NCBI GenBank assembly: GCA_963520725.1
Contig: CAUQSG010000057.1
Coordinates: forward strand, 1-10,626
Source: JABCPE02 sp963520725
Lineage (GTDB): Bacteria; Bacteroidota; Bacteroidia; Flavobacteriales; Weeksellaceae
DNA length: 10,626 nucleotides
Direction of reading: 5' to 3'
The position numbers were made by a program, and so were the translations under genes. The notes under the pieces are model-generated. The model was not told the origin of the DNA and did not search any database. It saw only the letters and a program-made list of their open reading frames with translations. Positions 1-7,469 of the stretch are shown piece by piece (the first letter of the stretch is position 1; every line of letters starts with the position of its first letter).

Positions 1-1
1 C

Positions 2-883
2 TATAACTTTGATAAAGAAAAGAATTTTATCCCTTGTGAAGATATTTTCAGCATCAAAAAAATCCCAAATTATTTTTCCGAAGAAATCGTTTTGCAGAAA
101 TTAGAGGAAAAAGACAAAGAAATCAGACAGCAGTTACTGGCTACAAAAAACGATTACGAGGCAGTTTTATTCCAGAAAATAGCCTATTCTTTTGGGCTGA
201 AAGTAAATTCGGAAACTTTCCTCCAAATTGCACAAAACATTGATTTTAAAATCATTAAAAAAGTTTCTCAAAATCCTTTTCAGCTGGAAAGCCTCTTATT
301 TGGAAAAGCAGATTTGCTAAATAATACGGAAAAAGACAGCCAAAAATGGCTGAAAGAATTTGAGTTTTTAAAGACGAAATTTGGGATAAATGACATCGTT
401 TTTCCTGCTAAATTTATGCGGATGATGCCCGTTTCATTCCCTACCATAAGGCTTTCGCAGCTGGCTCAGCTGTATTCTCGGCATCAGAATTTATTTTCAA
501 AAATTATCAATGCAAAAAGCGTGGAAGAGTTGAAAGAGTTATTCAAAGACATAAAAACCTCGGAATACTGGGAAAATCACTATGTTTTCGGAAAGGAAAG
601 CGAAGCTAAAACCAAAAAAATTTCAGAGGATTTCATAGAAATTATTTTGCTGAATGCCATCCTTCCTGTGATTTATTCCTATCACAAGGAAAAAACTGAT
701 AATCAAAGAATTATATTTAATTTTTACCAAAACCTAAAACCTGAAAAAAACTCCATTATCAAACAATGGAAAAATTTAGGTGCGAAGATAAAATCTGCCC
801 TAGATTCTCAAGCGTTCTTATATTTATACAAAAACTGGTGCAGCCAAAAAAGATGCTTAGAATGCTGTCAAACACAATTTTAA
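2..883 (+). CDS. DUF2851 family protein, 5' end outside window
   Basis: The reading frame is open from base 2, so this is the C-terminal 293 residues of a longer protein; the TTG at 92 is an internal leucine codon, not a start. The sequence resembles the DUF2851 family, which is widespread in Bacteroidota, usually a little over 400 residues long, and has no established function. If that length applies, about 130 N-terminal residues are missing. Visible features are a mostly helical, Lys/Glu-rich body, a segment reading FPAKFMRMMPVSFPTIRLSQ, and a cysteine-rich tail (CSQKRCLECCQ, C-x5-C-x2-CC) ending at the stop. The tail could bind a metal, but this is inference. The GNAT gene starts 17 bp downstream on the same strand, so co-transcription is likely. 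The family call is from sequence memory and I am fairly sure of it; I assign no function. Confidence 0.8.
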   Translation, partial: YNFDKEKNFIPCEDIFSIKKIPNYFSEEIVLQKLEEKDKEIRQQLLATKNDYEAVLFQKIAYSFGLKVNSETFLQIAQNIDFKIIKKVSQNPFQLESLLFGKADLLNNTEKDSQKWLKEFEFLKTKFGINDIVFPAKFMRMMPVSFPTIRLSQLAQLYSRHQNLFSKIINAKSVEELKELFKDIKTSEYWENHYVFGKESEAKTKKISEDFIEIILLNAILPVIYSYHKEKTDNQRIIFNFYQNLKPEKNSIIKQWKNLGAKIKSALDSQAFLYLYKNWCSQKRCLECCQTQF

Positions 884-900
884 ATTTAAATTTAAACCAA

Positions 901-1428
901 ATGATTTTTACTCTAAACGACATACAGATACAACCCGCAAAAGGAGAAGAACACAGACATATTTTCTCCTCGTACTGCGCTTCTTTCCCTGCTGATGAGC
1001 GAAGAGATGAGGAGCAGTTTTATAAGCTTTTAGAAAATAACCACAGTAAGATTTTGTCCATTTTCAAAGGAGTAAATCTCTCTGGGTACCTTATTGTATG
1101 GGAGTTTTCAGAGTTTACATTTATAGAGCATTTTGAGATTTTTGAGGCTCTTCGTGGCGCTAATTTAGGCTCTACGATTCTGTCTATTTTAACTGAAAAT
1201 CTCGGAAATATCGTGCTGGAAACCGAACCCAAAGAACTCAGCCACATAGCTGAGCGAAGAGTAGGTTTTTACAAAAAAAATGGCTTCTCTGTTTTAGACG
1301 AGAGCTATAGCCAACCGAGCTATAGCCAAGACAAAAACCCACTAAATCTCTGGCTAATGGGAACTTTTGAGCCTGATAATCTAACGCAAACCATTGCAGA
1401 AATTCATAAAATTGTATATCAAAATTAA
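901..1428 (+). CDS. GNAT family N-acetyltransferase
   Basis: A 175-residue protein with the layout of a GCN5-related N-acetyltransferase, which transfers an acetyl group from acetyl-CoA to an amine; the substrate cannot be read from sequence. A central strand (residues 73-81) leads into the acetyl-CoA pyrophosphate-binding turn ALRGANLGSTIL (83-94). The canonical R-x-x-G-x-G/A is here R-G-A-N-L-G, with Asn at the first Gly position. Near the end, RRVGFYKKNGF (119-129) is the typical motif-B helix and turn. The frame is open back to 766, but that part overlaps the DUF2851 gene in another frame and does not look like GNAT sequence, so I chose the ATG at 901; an ATG at 853 is an alternative. Codons for SYSQ are duplicated near residues 136-143 (see the repeat). 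It lies 25 bp before pyrD and is probably co-transcribed with it. Confidence 0.8.
   Translation: MIFTLNDIQIQPAKGEEHRHIFSSYCASFPADERRDEEQFYKLLENNHSKILSIFKGVNLSGYLIVWEFSEFTFIEHFEIFEALRGANLGSTILSILTENLGNIVLETEPKELSHIAERRVGFYKKNGFSVLDESYSQPSYSQDKNPLNLWLMGTFEPDNLTQTIAEIHKIVYQN
1302..1329 (+). repeat. 13-bp perfect direct repeat inside the GNAT gene
   Basis: The 13-mer gagctatagccaa occurs at 1302-1314 and again at 1317-1329, a 15-bp period that keeps the reading frame and encodes SYSQP-SYSQD. It looks like a recent in-frame five-codon duplication just after the motif-B region of the acetyltransferase. Confidence 0.85.
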
Positions 1429-1453
1429 GTCTAACCCAATAAAATAATCACTC

Positions 1454-2386
1454 ATGAACCTCAAATCTAAAATCGGAAATTACACCTTCGAAAATCCACT
1501 GATGAACGCCTCTGGATGCTGGTGCGAATCGGAAGAAAAACTAAATGAACTTCACCTCTCTGACTGCGGAAGTTTCGTAACCAAAAGTGCCACAGCGAAA
1601 TACCGCGAAGGAAATCCATCGCCGCGATATGTGGAAGTTCCACTAGGAACTATCAACTCCATGGGACTGCCTAATGAAGGACTGGACTACTATCTCGACT
1701 ATGCCCTAAAATTCCAAGAAAAGCACGAACAAACCATCTTCCTCTCCGTGGCAGGAATGTCTTTTGAGGAAAATATGGAAATGCTGAAAAAAGTAAATTC
1801 ATCTGATTTTAAAGGCATTATAGAGCTTAACCTCTCTTGTCCTAATGTCCCTGGGAAACCTCAAACAGGCTATGATTTTGAGGCTACAGAACGAATTTTA
1901 CAAGAAGTTTTTACTTTCATCGACAAACCTTTGGGCGTAAAACTTCCGCCTTATTTTGATATGGCTCATTTTGACAAAATTGCAGAAGTTCTGAATAAAT
2001 TTCCGCTCCACTATGTGAATTGTATCAACTCCATCGGAAACGGACTCTATATCGACACTGAAAAAGAAGAAGTCGTTATCAAACCAAAGGACGGATTTGG
2101 CGGAATCGGCGGCGAATACATCAAACCTACCGCTCTGGCTAATGTCCGAGCGATGTACACTAGACTAAATAAAAATATCCAAGTCATCGGCTGCGGCGGC
2201 GTTCTTACAGGGCAAGATGTCTTTGAGCATATTCTCTGTGGAGCAAGTATGGTTCAGGTGGGCTCTCAGCTGATGAAAGAAAATCCGTCTATATTCGGGC
2301 GACTTCTATCTGAATTAAAAGAAATCATGTCCCAAAAAGGCTACCAATCCATAGATGATTTCAAAGGTAAATTAAAATCCTTGTAG
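1454..2386 (+). CDS. pyrD: Dihydroorotate dehydrogenase, class 1A (fumarate-type)
   Basis: A 310-residue FMN enzyme that oxidises dihydroorotate to orotate, the fourth step of pyrimidine synthesis. The sequence is of the class 1A type known from Lactococcus lactis PyrDA and trypanosomatids: cytosolic, homodimeric and fumarate-coupled. It shows NSMGLPNEGLDYYLDY (68-83), the catalytic-loop motif NLSCPNVPGKPQ with active-site Cys129, the FMN-contacting FVTKS (Lys44) and GVKLPPYFD (Lys163), VNCINSIGNG (188-197), KPKDGFGGIGGEY (210-222) and the C-terminal phosphate-binding GCGGV (246-250) with HILCGASMVQVG (259-270). There is no N-terminal membrane helix, as class 2 quinone enzymes have, and the active-site base is Cys rather than Ser. 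The length matches class 1A. The ATG at 1454 gives the usual N-terminus. No pyrK-like partner, which class 1B would need, is next to it. Confidence 0.95.
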   Translation: MNLKSKIGNYTFENPLMNASGCWCESEEKLNELHLSDCGSFVTKSATAKYREGNPSPRYVEVPLGTINSMGLPNEGLDYYLDYALKFQEKHEQTIFLSVAGMSFEENMEMLKKVNSSDFKGIIELNLSCPNVPGKPQTGYDFEATERILQEVFTFIDKPLGVKLPPYFDMAHFDKIAEVLNKFPLHYVNCINSIGNGLYIDTEKEEVVIKPKDGFGGIGGEYIKPTALANVRAMYTRLNKNIQVIGCGGVLTGQDVFEHILCGASMVQVGSQLMKENPSIFGRLLSELKEIMSQKGYQSIDDFKGKLKSL

Positions 2387-2406
2387 TTCATCTGCATGGT
2401 TTTTAG

Positions 2407-2414
2407 TATTTTTG
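2407..2414 (+). promoter_or_regulatory. Candidate -7 promoter element for pdxJ
   Basis: TATTTTTG matches the Bacteroidota -7 consensus TAnnTTTG and lies 21 bp before the pdxJ start in the 49-bp gap after pyrD. A TTG at 2381-2383, across the pyrD stop, is a possible -33 element with a 23-bp spacer, near the upper end for the group. In AT-rich DNA this match could be chance. Confidence 0.4.
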
Positions 2415-2435
2415 AAAAAAATTTAAATCTTTTCA

Positions 2436-3158
2436 ATGACAAAATTAAGCGTAAATATCAATAAAATAGCGACCCTCAGAAATTCCAGAGGAGGGTTGCT
2501 TCCCAGCGTAACGGAAGCCGCAGTGAAAATTCAGGAATTCGGTGCAGATGGCATCACCATCCACCCGAGACCAGACCAGCGCCACATCACAAGACAAGAT
2601 GTCTATGACCTAAAACCGCTGGTGCATACGGAATTTAATATCGAAGGCAATCCGCACCGCCCATTCATAGATATGGTTTTGGAAATCAAGCCTACGCAGG
2701 TGACTTTGGTTCCTGATGCAGACAATGCCATCACTTCCAATGCTGGCTGGGACACCAAAACTCATCTGTATTTCCTAACAGACATTATTTCAGAATTCAA
2801 GCGAGCTGGAATCAGGACTTCTATTTTCCTTGACCCTAAACCAGAACTTTGTGATTATGCCATGAAAACAGGAACTGACCGAATAGAACTATACACTGAG
2901 GCCTATGCTTCCGGATATAAAGCCAATAAAGAGGCGGCTATCAAACCTTATTTAGAAACGGCTATCCGTGCAAGTGAGCTGGGGCTGGGCATCAATGCAG
3001 GGCATGATTTAAGCCTTGAAAATCTACGATATTTTGCAGAAACTATCCCAAATCTTTTGGAGGTGTCCATTGGGCATGCACTCATCAGCGAGGCTCTCTA
3101 CATGGGCATGGAAAATACTGTTCAGGCTTACCAAAAAAGATTAGAAATCGACAAATAA
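2436..3158 (+). CDS. pdxJ: Pyridoxine 5'-phosphate synthase
   Basis: A 240-residue TIM-barrel enzyme that condenses 3-amino-2-oxopropyl phosphate (from PdxA) with 1-deoxy-D-xylulose 5-phosphate to give pyridoxine 5'-phosphate, the ring-closing step of the DXP-dependent vitamin B6 route. The N-terminus reads LSVNINKIATLRNSRGG, where E. coli has a similar NIDHIATLRN segment. Residues matching the E. coli active site are His43 in HPRPDQRH, His50, Glu70 in EFNIEGNP, Glu151 in ELYTEAYA and His190 in INAGHDL, followed by the phosphate-binding VSIGHALISEAL (210-221). Length is normal for the family. The start at 2436 directly precedes the conserved strand. No other B6 gene is in the window, so PdxA must be encoded elsewhere. 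It follows pyrD by 49 bp and may have its own promoter there. Confidence 0.96.
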   Translation: MTKLSVNINKIATLRNSRGGLLPSVTEAAVKIQEFGADGITIHPRPDQRHITRQDVYDLKPLVHTEFNIEGNPHRPFIDMVLEIKPTQVTLVPDADNAITSNAGWDTKTHLYFLTDIISEFKRAGIRTSIFLDPKPELCDYAMKTGTDRIELYTEAYASGYKANKEAAIKPYLETAIRASELGLGINAGHDLSLENLRYFAETIPNLLEVSIGHALISEALYMGMENTVQAYQKRLEIDK

Positions 3159-3169
3159 TTTTTTCTTAC

Positions 3170-3457
3170 ATGAGAAAGAAAAGAGAATTTCACTCTTCAG
3201 AATTGGTAAAAAGTTTGGCCAAAATCTATGGTTTTGATGAGATTTTGGTTTCATTTAAAATAAAAGACTTTCTCCGAGAATACTTGGACGAAAGTCTTTT
3301 TAATGAAATAGAACAAGTTCGGCTAAACAAAGGCGTTCTTACTCTAAAAATAAAATCTCCTTTACTAAAAAACGATTTCCAGATGCGAAAATCGTTCTAT
3401 GTCAATAAAATCTCTTCTGAACTGGGAATAGAAATCACCCAAATCATCATTCTATAA
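3170..3457 (+). CDS. DUF721 family protein (DciA-like)
   Basis: A small basic protein of 95 residues that matches the short DUF721 proteins of Bacteroidota. Larger relatives in other phyla (DciA) help load the replicative helicase DnaB onto DNA. Seen here are a Lys/Arg-rich N-terminal helix (residues 1-20), a central helical part containing KIKDFLREYLDESLFNEIEQ, then strands with VLTLKIKSPLL (about 56-66) and a final helix-strand with FYVNKISSELGIEITQI. The alternation resembles the KH-like fold described for the family. It starts 11 bp after pdxJ, so it is probably the last gene of the plus-strand run. Its stop codon directly abuts the mtgA stop on the other strand. The helicase-loading role is an inference from distant relatives. 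Confidence 0.75.
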   Translation: MRKKREFHSSELVKSLAKIYGFDEILVSFKIKDFLREYLDESLFNEIEQVRLNKGVLTLKIKSPLLKNDFQMRKSFYVNKISSELGIEITQIIIL

Positions 3458-4105
3458 CTACTCTTGTAGGCGGATATGGTTCATCTGCTTCATTATCCAG
3501 CCGTGCTTTCTTTTCAGCGCTGGCGTTGGATTTTTTGGGTCGTATTTTTTTGGATTTGGAAGAACCGCCGCTATCCACGCCGCCTCGCTTTTGGTAAGAT
3601 TTTTAGCCGATTTCTTAAAATAATACCGCGAAGCTGCCTCCACACCGAAGACCCCCTGCCCCATTTCTATGGAATTGAGATACCTCTCCATGATGATTTT
3701 CTTGTTCCAAACCTTTTCAATCACAAAAGTAAAAACCACTTCCAAGCCCTTTCTCAGCCAGCTTCTATTATTCCAAAGGAAAATATTTTTGGCTGTCTGC
3801 TGGGAAATCGTACTTCCGCCCTGTATTCGTTTTCCTTTTTCATTATTCTCCATGGCTCTCTCAATAGCTTTAAAATCAAAACCATCGTGTTTATAATAGT
3901 TTTGGTCTTCTGATGCTATGACCGCTATTTTCACATAATCCCCCATTTCATCATAGGAAACATACTCGCGGTCTAATTTCTGATATTGAAACAAACCGCC
4001 GAGCTGCGTCCATGTGATAATGGGATTAAAAAATCTGCCCCAAACCACCGCTAAAAGGTAAAATATTAAAATAAAATAAATTATTTTCTTCAAATATTTC
4101 AGCAT
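3458..4105 (-). CDS. mtgA: Monofunctional peptidoglycan glycosyltransferase (GT51)
   Basis: A 215-residue GT51 enzyme that polymerises lipid II into glycan strands at the inner membrane, without a transpeptidase domain. A single membrane anchor lies at residues 8-27. The GT51 motifs follow in order: ASEDQNYYKHDG (64-75) with catalytic Glu66 (Tyr where Phe is common), QGGSTISQQTAKN (95-107), RKGLEVVFTFVIEK (118-131) with the second conserved Glu122, KKIIMERYLNSIEMG (135-149) and AAWIAAVLPNPKKYDP (175-190). Length fits MtgA. I chose the ATG at 4105, which overlaps the TGA of the upstream ATPase gene as TGATG; a TTG one codon earlier is less likely. The overlap implies translational coupling. 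This is the last gene of the minus-strand cluster, and no spacer remains for a terminator before the convergent gene. Confidence 0.95.
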   Translation of the reverse strand: MLKYLKKIIYFILIFYLLAVVWGRFFNPIITWTQLGGLFQYQKLDREYVSYDEMGDYVKIAVIASEDQNYYKHDGFDFKAIERAMENNEKGKRIQGGSTISQQTAKNIFLWNNRSWLRKGLEVVFTFVIEKVWNKKIIMERYLNSIEMGQGVFGVEAASRYYFKKSAKNLTKSEAAWIAAVLPNPKKYDPKNPTPALKRKHGWIMKQMNHIRLQE

Positions 4106-5247
4106 CAAAAACCTATTTTTTTATTTTCTTTTGTAGTGTCTTTTAGGGATTTTTCATCCATATTCGTAAGTTCCGCCAGAGAGCAAGGCTCATCTACAGT
4201 AATGTCCTTGCCTATTGATTTCAGGTAAGCATTGGATTTTTCCACGGTCAGCTCTCGGAACTTATATTCTGCTATCAGCCTTCCTTTTCTCAGCAGGGCA
4301 GAATCAATTTTGGATATATCCGAATTAAATGTACAAATTAGCTGACATTCAAGCACATCTGACAGCATTCCGTCCGCTATGTTCAGAATCGAAGAAACCA
4401 CATCTGTATTGCTGTTGAGCGTTGTTCTCTCCGCGATGTAGTTTTCACAATCTTCCAGCACCAAAACCGAATTCTGATTATCCACCAAAACCCCAATAAA
4501 ACTAGGGTCTGTGAGTGAAGAAATCATCGTAGTCGGTATGAAGATGAATTTTTTATTCGGAATCTGGCTCGTCAGCCATTTGATGTAGTTGGTCTTTCCA
4601 GAACCTGCAATTCCGTGAAGCAGCACGATTCCCTTGTTTTCGTTAGTTATCGTGTGTTTCACTCTGGTATGCACCTCCATAAAATCATCATTGTACATCA
4701 AATCCAAGTCTATTCTATGAGGTTTTATCGTATGAGTTTTTAGGTCAAAACCTGAATTATCCTTCAGCAAAATAGATACTTTGGCTTCTTTAGAAATATA
4801 TTTTTCAAAATATTCACTGAAAAGTTTTATTAGATTTGCCTTAGTATTAAGAGAATCATTTTTATAATAAACATACTCCACACGATAGAGCCCCTCCTCA
4901 AAAACTTCTGTATCATAGTCATCAGACAAGTCTCTGGTTAATAGTATAAAAACCTCTAACTCAGGATGAAAGTAGCATTCCTCGCTCTCGTAGAGTTCAT
5001 TGGTTTTTGATGAATATTCCATCGTTTGGAAATCCTCACATTTCTGGAACTGAGAGAGTTTTTCTTTATGTATAACCAGTTCATCACCACCGATATACAG
5101 ATTTGCCATAAGATTATTCAATAAAACTCTATAAGGCGACGAAAATGTAGATGTTTCCATCTTATCATAAAGCTTTATTGACGAGGTTTCACCATCATAC
5201 CCCATTAAATAAAATGATTTGTAAAATTCTGATTCTTTTATTCTCAT
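4105..5247 (-). CDS. BCS1-like AAA ATPase with unassigned N-terminal region
   Basis: A 380-residue protein. The C-terminal half is an AAA ATPase: Walker A GIAGSGKT (212-219), Walker B VLVLEDCE (261-268) with the Glu-Asp order seen in BCS1-like proteins (LLEDID), sensor 1 Asn308 in CTFNSD, and SALLRKGRL (316-324) with candidate arginine fingers Arg320 and Arg323, as in the BCS1 pattern ALIRPGRVD. Such ATPases usually act as hexameric remodelling or translocation machines. The first 200 residues match no domain I recognise; they are acidic and Tyr/Phe-rich and may be an adaptor region. There is no clear membrane helix, unlike mitochondrial BCS1. The last 20 or so residues are Lys-rich. The gene lies 41 bp after the carbonic-anhydrase-like gene, and its stop overlaps the mtgA start. 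Substrate and process are unknown. Confidence 0.85.
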   Translation of the reverse strand: MRIKESEFYKSFYLMGYDGETSSIKLYDKMETSTFSSPYRVLLNNLMANLYIGGDELVIHKEKLSQFQKCEDFQTMEYSSKTNELYESEECYFHPELEVFILLTRDLSDDYDTEVFEEGLYRVEYVYYKNDSLNTKANLIKLFSEYFEKYISKEAKVSILLKDNSGFDLKTHTIKPHRIDLDLMYNDDFMEVHTRVKHTITNENKGIVLLHGIAGSGKTNYIKWLTSQIPNKKFIFIPTTMISSLTDPSFIGVLVDNQNSVLVLEDCENYIAERTTLNSNTDVVSSILNIADGMLSDVLECQLICTFNSDISKIDSALLRKGRLIAEYKFRELTVEKSNAYLKSIGKDITVDEPCSLAELTNMDEKSLKDTTKENKKIGF

Positions 5248-5288
5248 CTTTTTAAATTTAATTTATACTTTAATATTTTGTTTATTTT

Positions 5289-5810
5289 TTATTTTTTCTC
5301 TTTATACCAAGAGGAATATTTTACATAATTTTTGCTTATTCGCTGTATTTCAGACTCCATAAGGTCTTGCGAAACATTTTTTATCTTTTTTGCGGGAACG
5401 CCTGCCCATAGCTCCCCTTCCCTGATGTGTGTCCCCTGCGTAACCACCGAACCAGCCGCCACCACAACATGAGACTCTATCAGACAGCCATCCATGACAA
5501 TAGCCCCCATGCCGATAAGCACATTATCCTTTATTTCGCACCCATGAACCACCGCATTATGCCCAATGGAAACATCATTTCCTATAATGGTCACATGTTT
5601 TTCGTAGGTGCAGTGCACAGTTACATTATCTTGAATATTCACTCTGTCACCGAGTCTGATGCTGTTCACATCCCCTCTCAATACGGCATTATACCAAATA
5701 CTGCACTCCTCTCCCATCACCACATCTCCGATAATCACAGCCGTTTCCGCTAAAAATGTATCCTCACCCACGATGGGAGTTTTTCCTAAAACTTCTCTAA
5801 TCAAAGCCAT
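5289..5810 (-). CDS. Gamma carbonic anhydrase family protein (YrdA/PaaY-like)
   Basis: A 173-residue left-handed beta-helix protein built from hexapeptide repeats from about residue 16 to 125, followed by a C-terminal helix. The gamma-class metal ligands are present: His66 (TVHCT), His84 (SIGHNAVVH) and His89. Also present are Arg45 and Asp47 (LRGDVNSI) and the Gln60-Asp61 pair (NIQDN). The C-terminal WAGVPAKKIK is typical of the family. Proteins of this type form trimers and bind Zn or another divalent metal. Many close relatives (YrdA, PaaY, CaiE) have weak or no CO2-hydrating activity or act as thioesterases, and the acidic proton-shuttle loop of archaeal Cam is absent, so carbonic anhydrase activity is not assured. 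It starts 3 bp after the methyltransferase stop, in the same operon. Confidence 0.9.
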   Translation of the reverse strand: MALIREVLGKTPIVGEDTFLAETAVIIGDVVMGEECSIWYNAVLRGDVNSIRLGDRVNIQDNVTVHCTYEKHVTIIGNDVSIGHNAVVHGCEIKDNVLIGMGAIVMDGCLIESHVVVAAGSVVTQGTHIREGELWAGVPAKKIKNVSQDLMESEIQRISKNYVKYSSWYKEKK

Positions 5811-5813
5811 TTT

Positions 5814-6554
5814 CTATAATTTTTCTGCTGTAACTATCACAGGCATAGAGTTTTCTGGGCTAAAATCAACTTTATTAAATCCGCCATAAAACTGAATATT
5901 TTTAAACCCTGCATTCTCCAAAAAATCCTTAAGTTCTTGATAATCAATACTTATCAAAACCTCTTCGTTTTCAACTTTTTTATCTAAAACAGTTTTGAAA
6001 ATAATGTTTCCATCTTCATTCAAATAATAAGAACGCTCAAAAGTAACTCCCTCATTATCAATCATCGGCAAATTTCCTAAAAAATCCCCTTCTTTATTTT
6101 TAGATGTGAATTTCCAAAAATTCACCATCTGGATGATTAGTTTCCCGCCTTGTTCCAGCTGGGCATAGGCTTTCTGCAAAAAAACTGAAATCTCTTTCTT
6201 GCTTTCCAAATGAGGAAGCGTGTTTCCTATGTTGATAATGGTCGTAAATTTCGGAAGCCTGTCAATATCAAGCATACTCATATTAACGACTTCTACGCCT
6301 TTTTCTTTTGCTTTTTTGATGAGTTTTTCGTTGATATCAATAGCTGTGACATCATAATTCTCGCCAAGTAAATACTGGGACAAATTCCCTGTTCCTGCGC
6401 CCACATCCAAAACCTTTTTGCCTTTTATTTCCTCTGCAAAAAAAGTTTTGTGCAGTGGAGACAATGAAAAAATCAAATCATATTTCTCTGAAATATCATC
6501 ATAAAATTTTTTCATACTTTTTTGATTCTGTGTAATATCGCTCATACTCAACAT
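5814..6554 (-). CDS. Class I SAM-dependent methyltransferase
   Basis: A 246-residue Rossmann-fold methyltransferase using S-adenosylmethionine; the acceptor is unknown. Motif I VLDVGAGTG is at residues 48-56, the acidic ribose-binding residue is Asp73 (TAIDIN), and motif III-like LDID is near 95-98. IINIGNTLPHLES (106-118) is the motif-IV strand, followed by a helix and LEQGGKLIIQMVNFW (133-147), typical of small-molecule methyltransferases. The N-terminal KKFYDDISEKYDLIF is a common cap for this group. The frame continues upstream to 6632, but those 26 codons lie inside corA and read as low-quality sequence (HHGGHRD). I therefore start at the ATG at 6554, 5 bp after the corA stop; the ATG at 6545 is equally possible. 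It sits in a tight operon between corA and the gamma-CA gene. Confidence 0.88.
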   Translation of the reverse strand: MLSMSDITQNQKSMKKFYDDISEKYDLIFSLSPLHKTFFAEEIKGKKVLDVGAGTGNLSQYLLGENYDVTAIDINEKLIKKAKEKGVEVVNMSMLDIDRLPKFTTIINIGNTLPHLESKKEISVFLQKAYAQLEQGGKLIIQMVNFWKFTSKNKEGDFLGNLPMIDNEGVTFERSYYLNEDGNIIFKTVLDKKVENEEVLISIDYQELKDFLENAGFKNIQFYGGFNKVDFSPENSMPVIVTAEKL

Positions 6555-6559
6555 TTTAG

Positions 6560-7465
6560 TTATTTCACATTTTTCCTTTTCATGAAAATAGAAGTCACTA
6601 TCACGATGACCACCATGATGCCAAGCATCCAATAAAAGCCGTATTCATGGTCTATTCCGAACATTTCCTGAAAGTTCATCCCGTAGAGACTCGCCAAAAA
6701 GGTTATCGGCAAGAAATACGCTGAATATACAGCTAAAATTTTCATGGACTCGTTATTTCTCTGGTCAGACAGCGCTAAAAATAGACTTATAAGGCTGGTA
6801 GACTGAGAGTTAAGATATTCAAAACCACTCATCACCTCCGTATAGGTATCCTTCAAATCATTGAATTCTATTTTTTCTATCGGGAGTTTGTCATAAAAAT
6901 TAACCCATTCATTAGAAATGGACAAAAGTTTCAGATTAAGACTTGCTCGCCTTTTCAAACGATATAAACGCTTAATTTCATTAGAGTTAGAATCCGTTTT
7001 AGTGAAAATATCATTCTCTATTTTTTCCATTTTCTCCAAAAGATTGATATTTTCTTTTCTATAAGATTTCAAAATGCCAGAACCCAGCTCCAAGGCTACC
7101 CGATATGGATTAGCAGCCTGAAAAGTCCCATTTTTCAGCTCTTCAGAGAGTTTTTTAATGCGCTCATTATCAACCCTATGAATGGTCAAAACAAGATTTT
7201 CTTTAATGAAAATCCCAACTTTTGTACTAATATCGTTAATGGAATTCAAAAACTTGTTACCTGGCTCAGAACTCGTCCTCGCAAGAATAAATTTAATTTC
7301 GCCCAAATCTTCCGCTTTGGGAAGATGATTGGTATTGATACAATCTTTTAGGTGTAATATATTGATTTTGTATTGTTTAGATATTTCTGAAATATTTTCA
7401 TATTTCATATCCTGAATATCAATCCATTCAAAAACATCATTTTTGTATAGTGACTTAACTATCAT
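6560..7465 (-). CDS. corA: CorA family Mg2+/Co2+ transporter
   Basis: A 301-residue inner-membrane divalent-cation channel of the CorA type. The cytosolic N-terminal domain (1-135) is followed by a long helical stalk (about 136-240) rich in Lys and Glu, which in CorA pentamers forms the funnel. The C-terminus has two membrane helices: about 243-261, ending in the signature LYGMNF (GMN at 262-264), and 277-295, followed by a basic KRKNVK tail. The loop after GMN (QEMFGIDHEYG) is acidic, as usual. Length is close to that of Thermotoga-type CorA. The start at 7465 is 4 bp from the ribB stop, so it is co-transcribed with ribB. I cannot tell Mg2+ import from efflux or Co2+/Zn2+ transport. I see no Mg2+-sensing leader. 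Confidence 0.94.
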   Translation of the reverse strand: MIVKSLYKNDVFEWIDIQDMKYENISEISKQYKINILHLKDCINTNHLPKAEDLGEIKFILARTSSEPGNKFLNSINDISTKVGIFIKENLVLTIHRVDNERIKKLSEELKNGTFQAANPYRVALELGSGILKSYRKENINLLEKMEKIENDIFTKTDSNSNEIKRLYRLKRRASLNLKLLSISNEWVNFYDKLPIEKIEFNDLKDTYTEVMSGFEYLNSQSTSLISLFLALSDQRNNESMKILAVYSAYFLPITFLASLYGMNFQEMFGIDHEYGFYWMLGIMVVIVIVTSIFMKRKNVK

Positions 7466-7469
7466 AATA

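Noticed and set aside
766..900. N-terminal extension of the GNAT protein from the ATG at 766
   Set aside because: It overlaps the end of the DUF2851 gene in another frame by more than 100 bp and its translation has no GNAT-like features; the ATG at 901 fits the family.
6555..6632. N-terminal extension of the methyltransferase inside corA
   Set aside because: The 26 extra residues mirror the corA membrane-helix codons in another frame. The ATG at 6554 right after the corA stop is the natural start.
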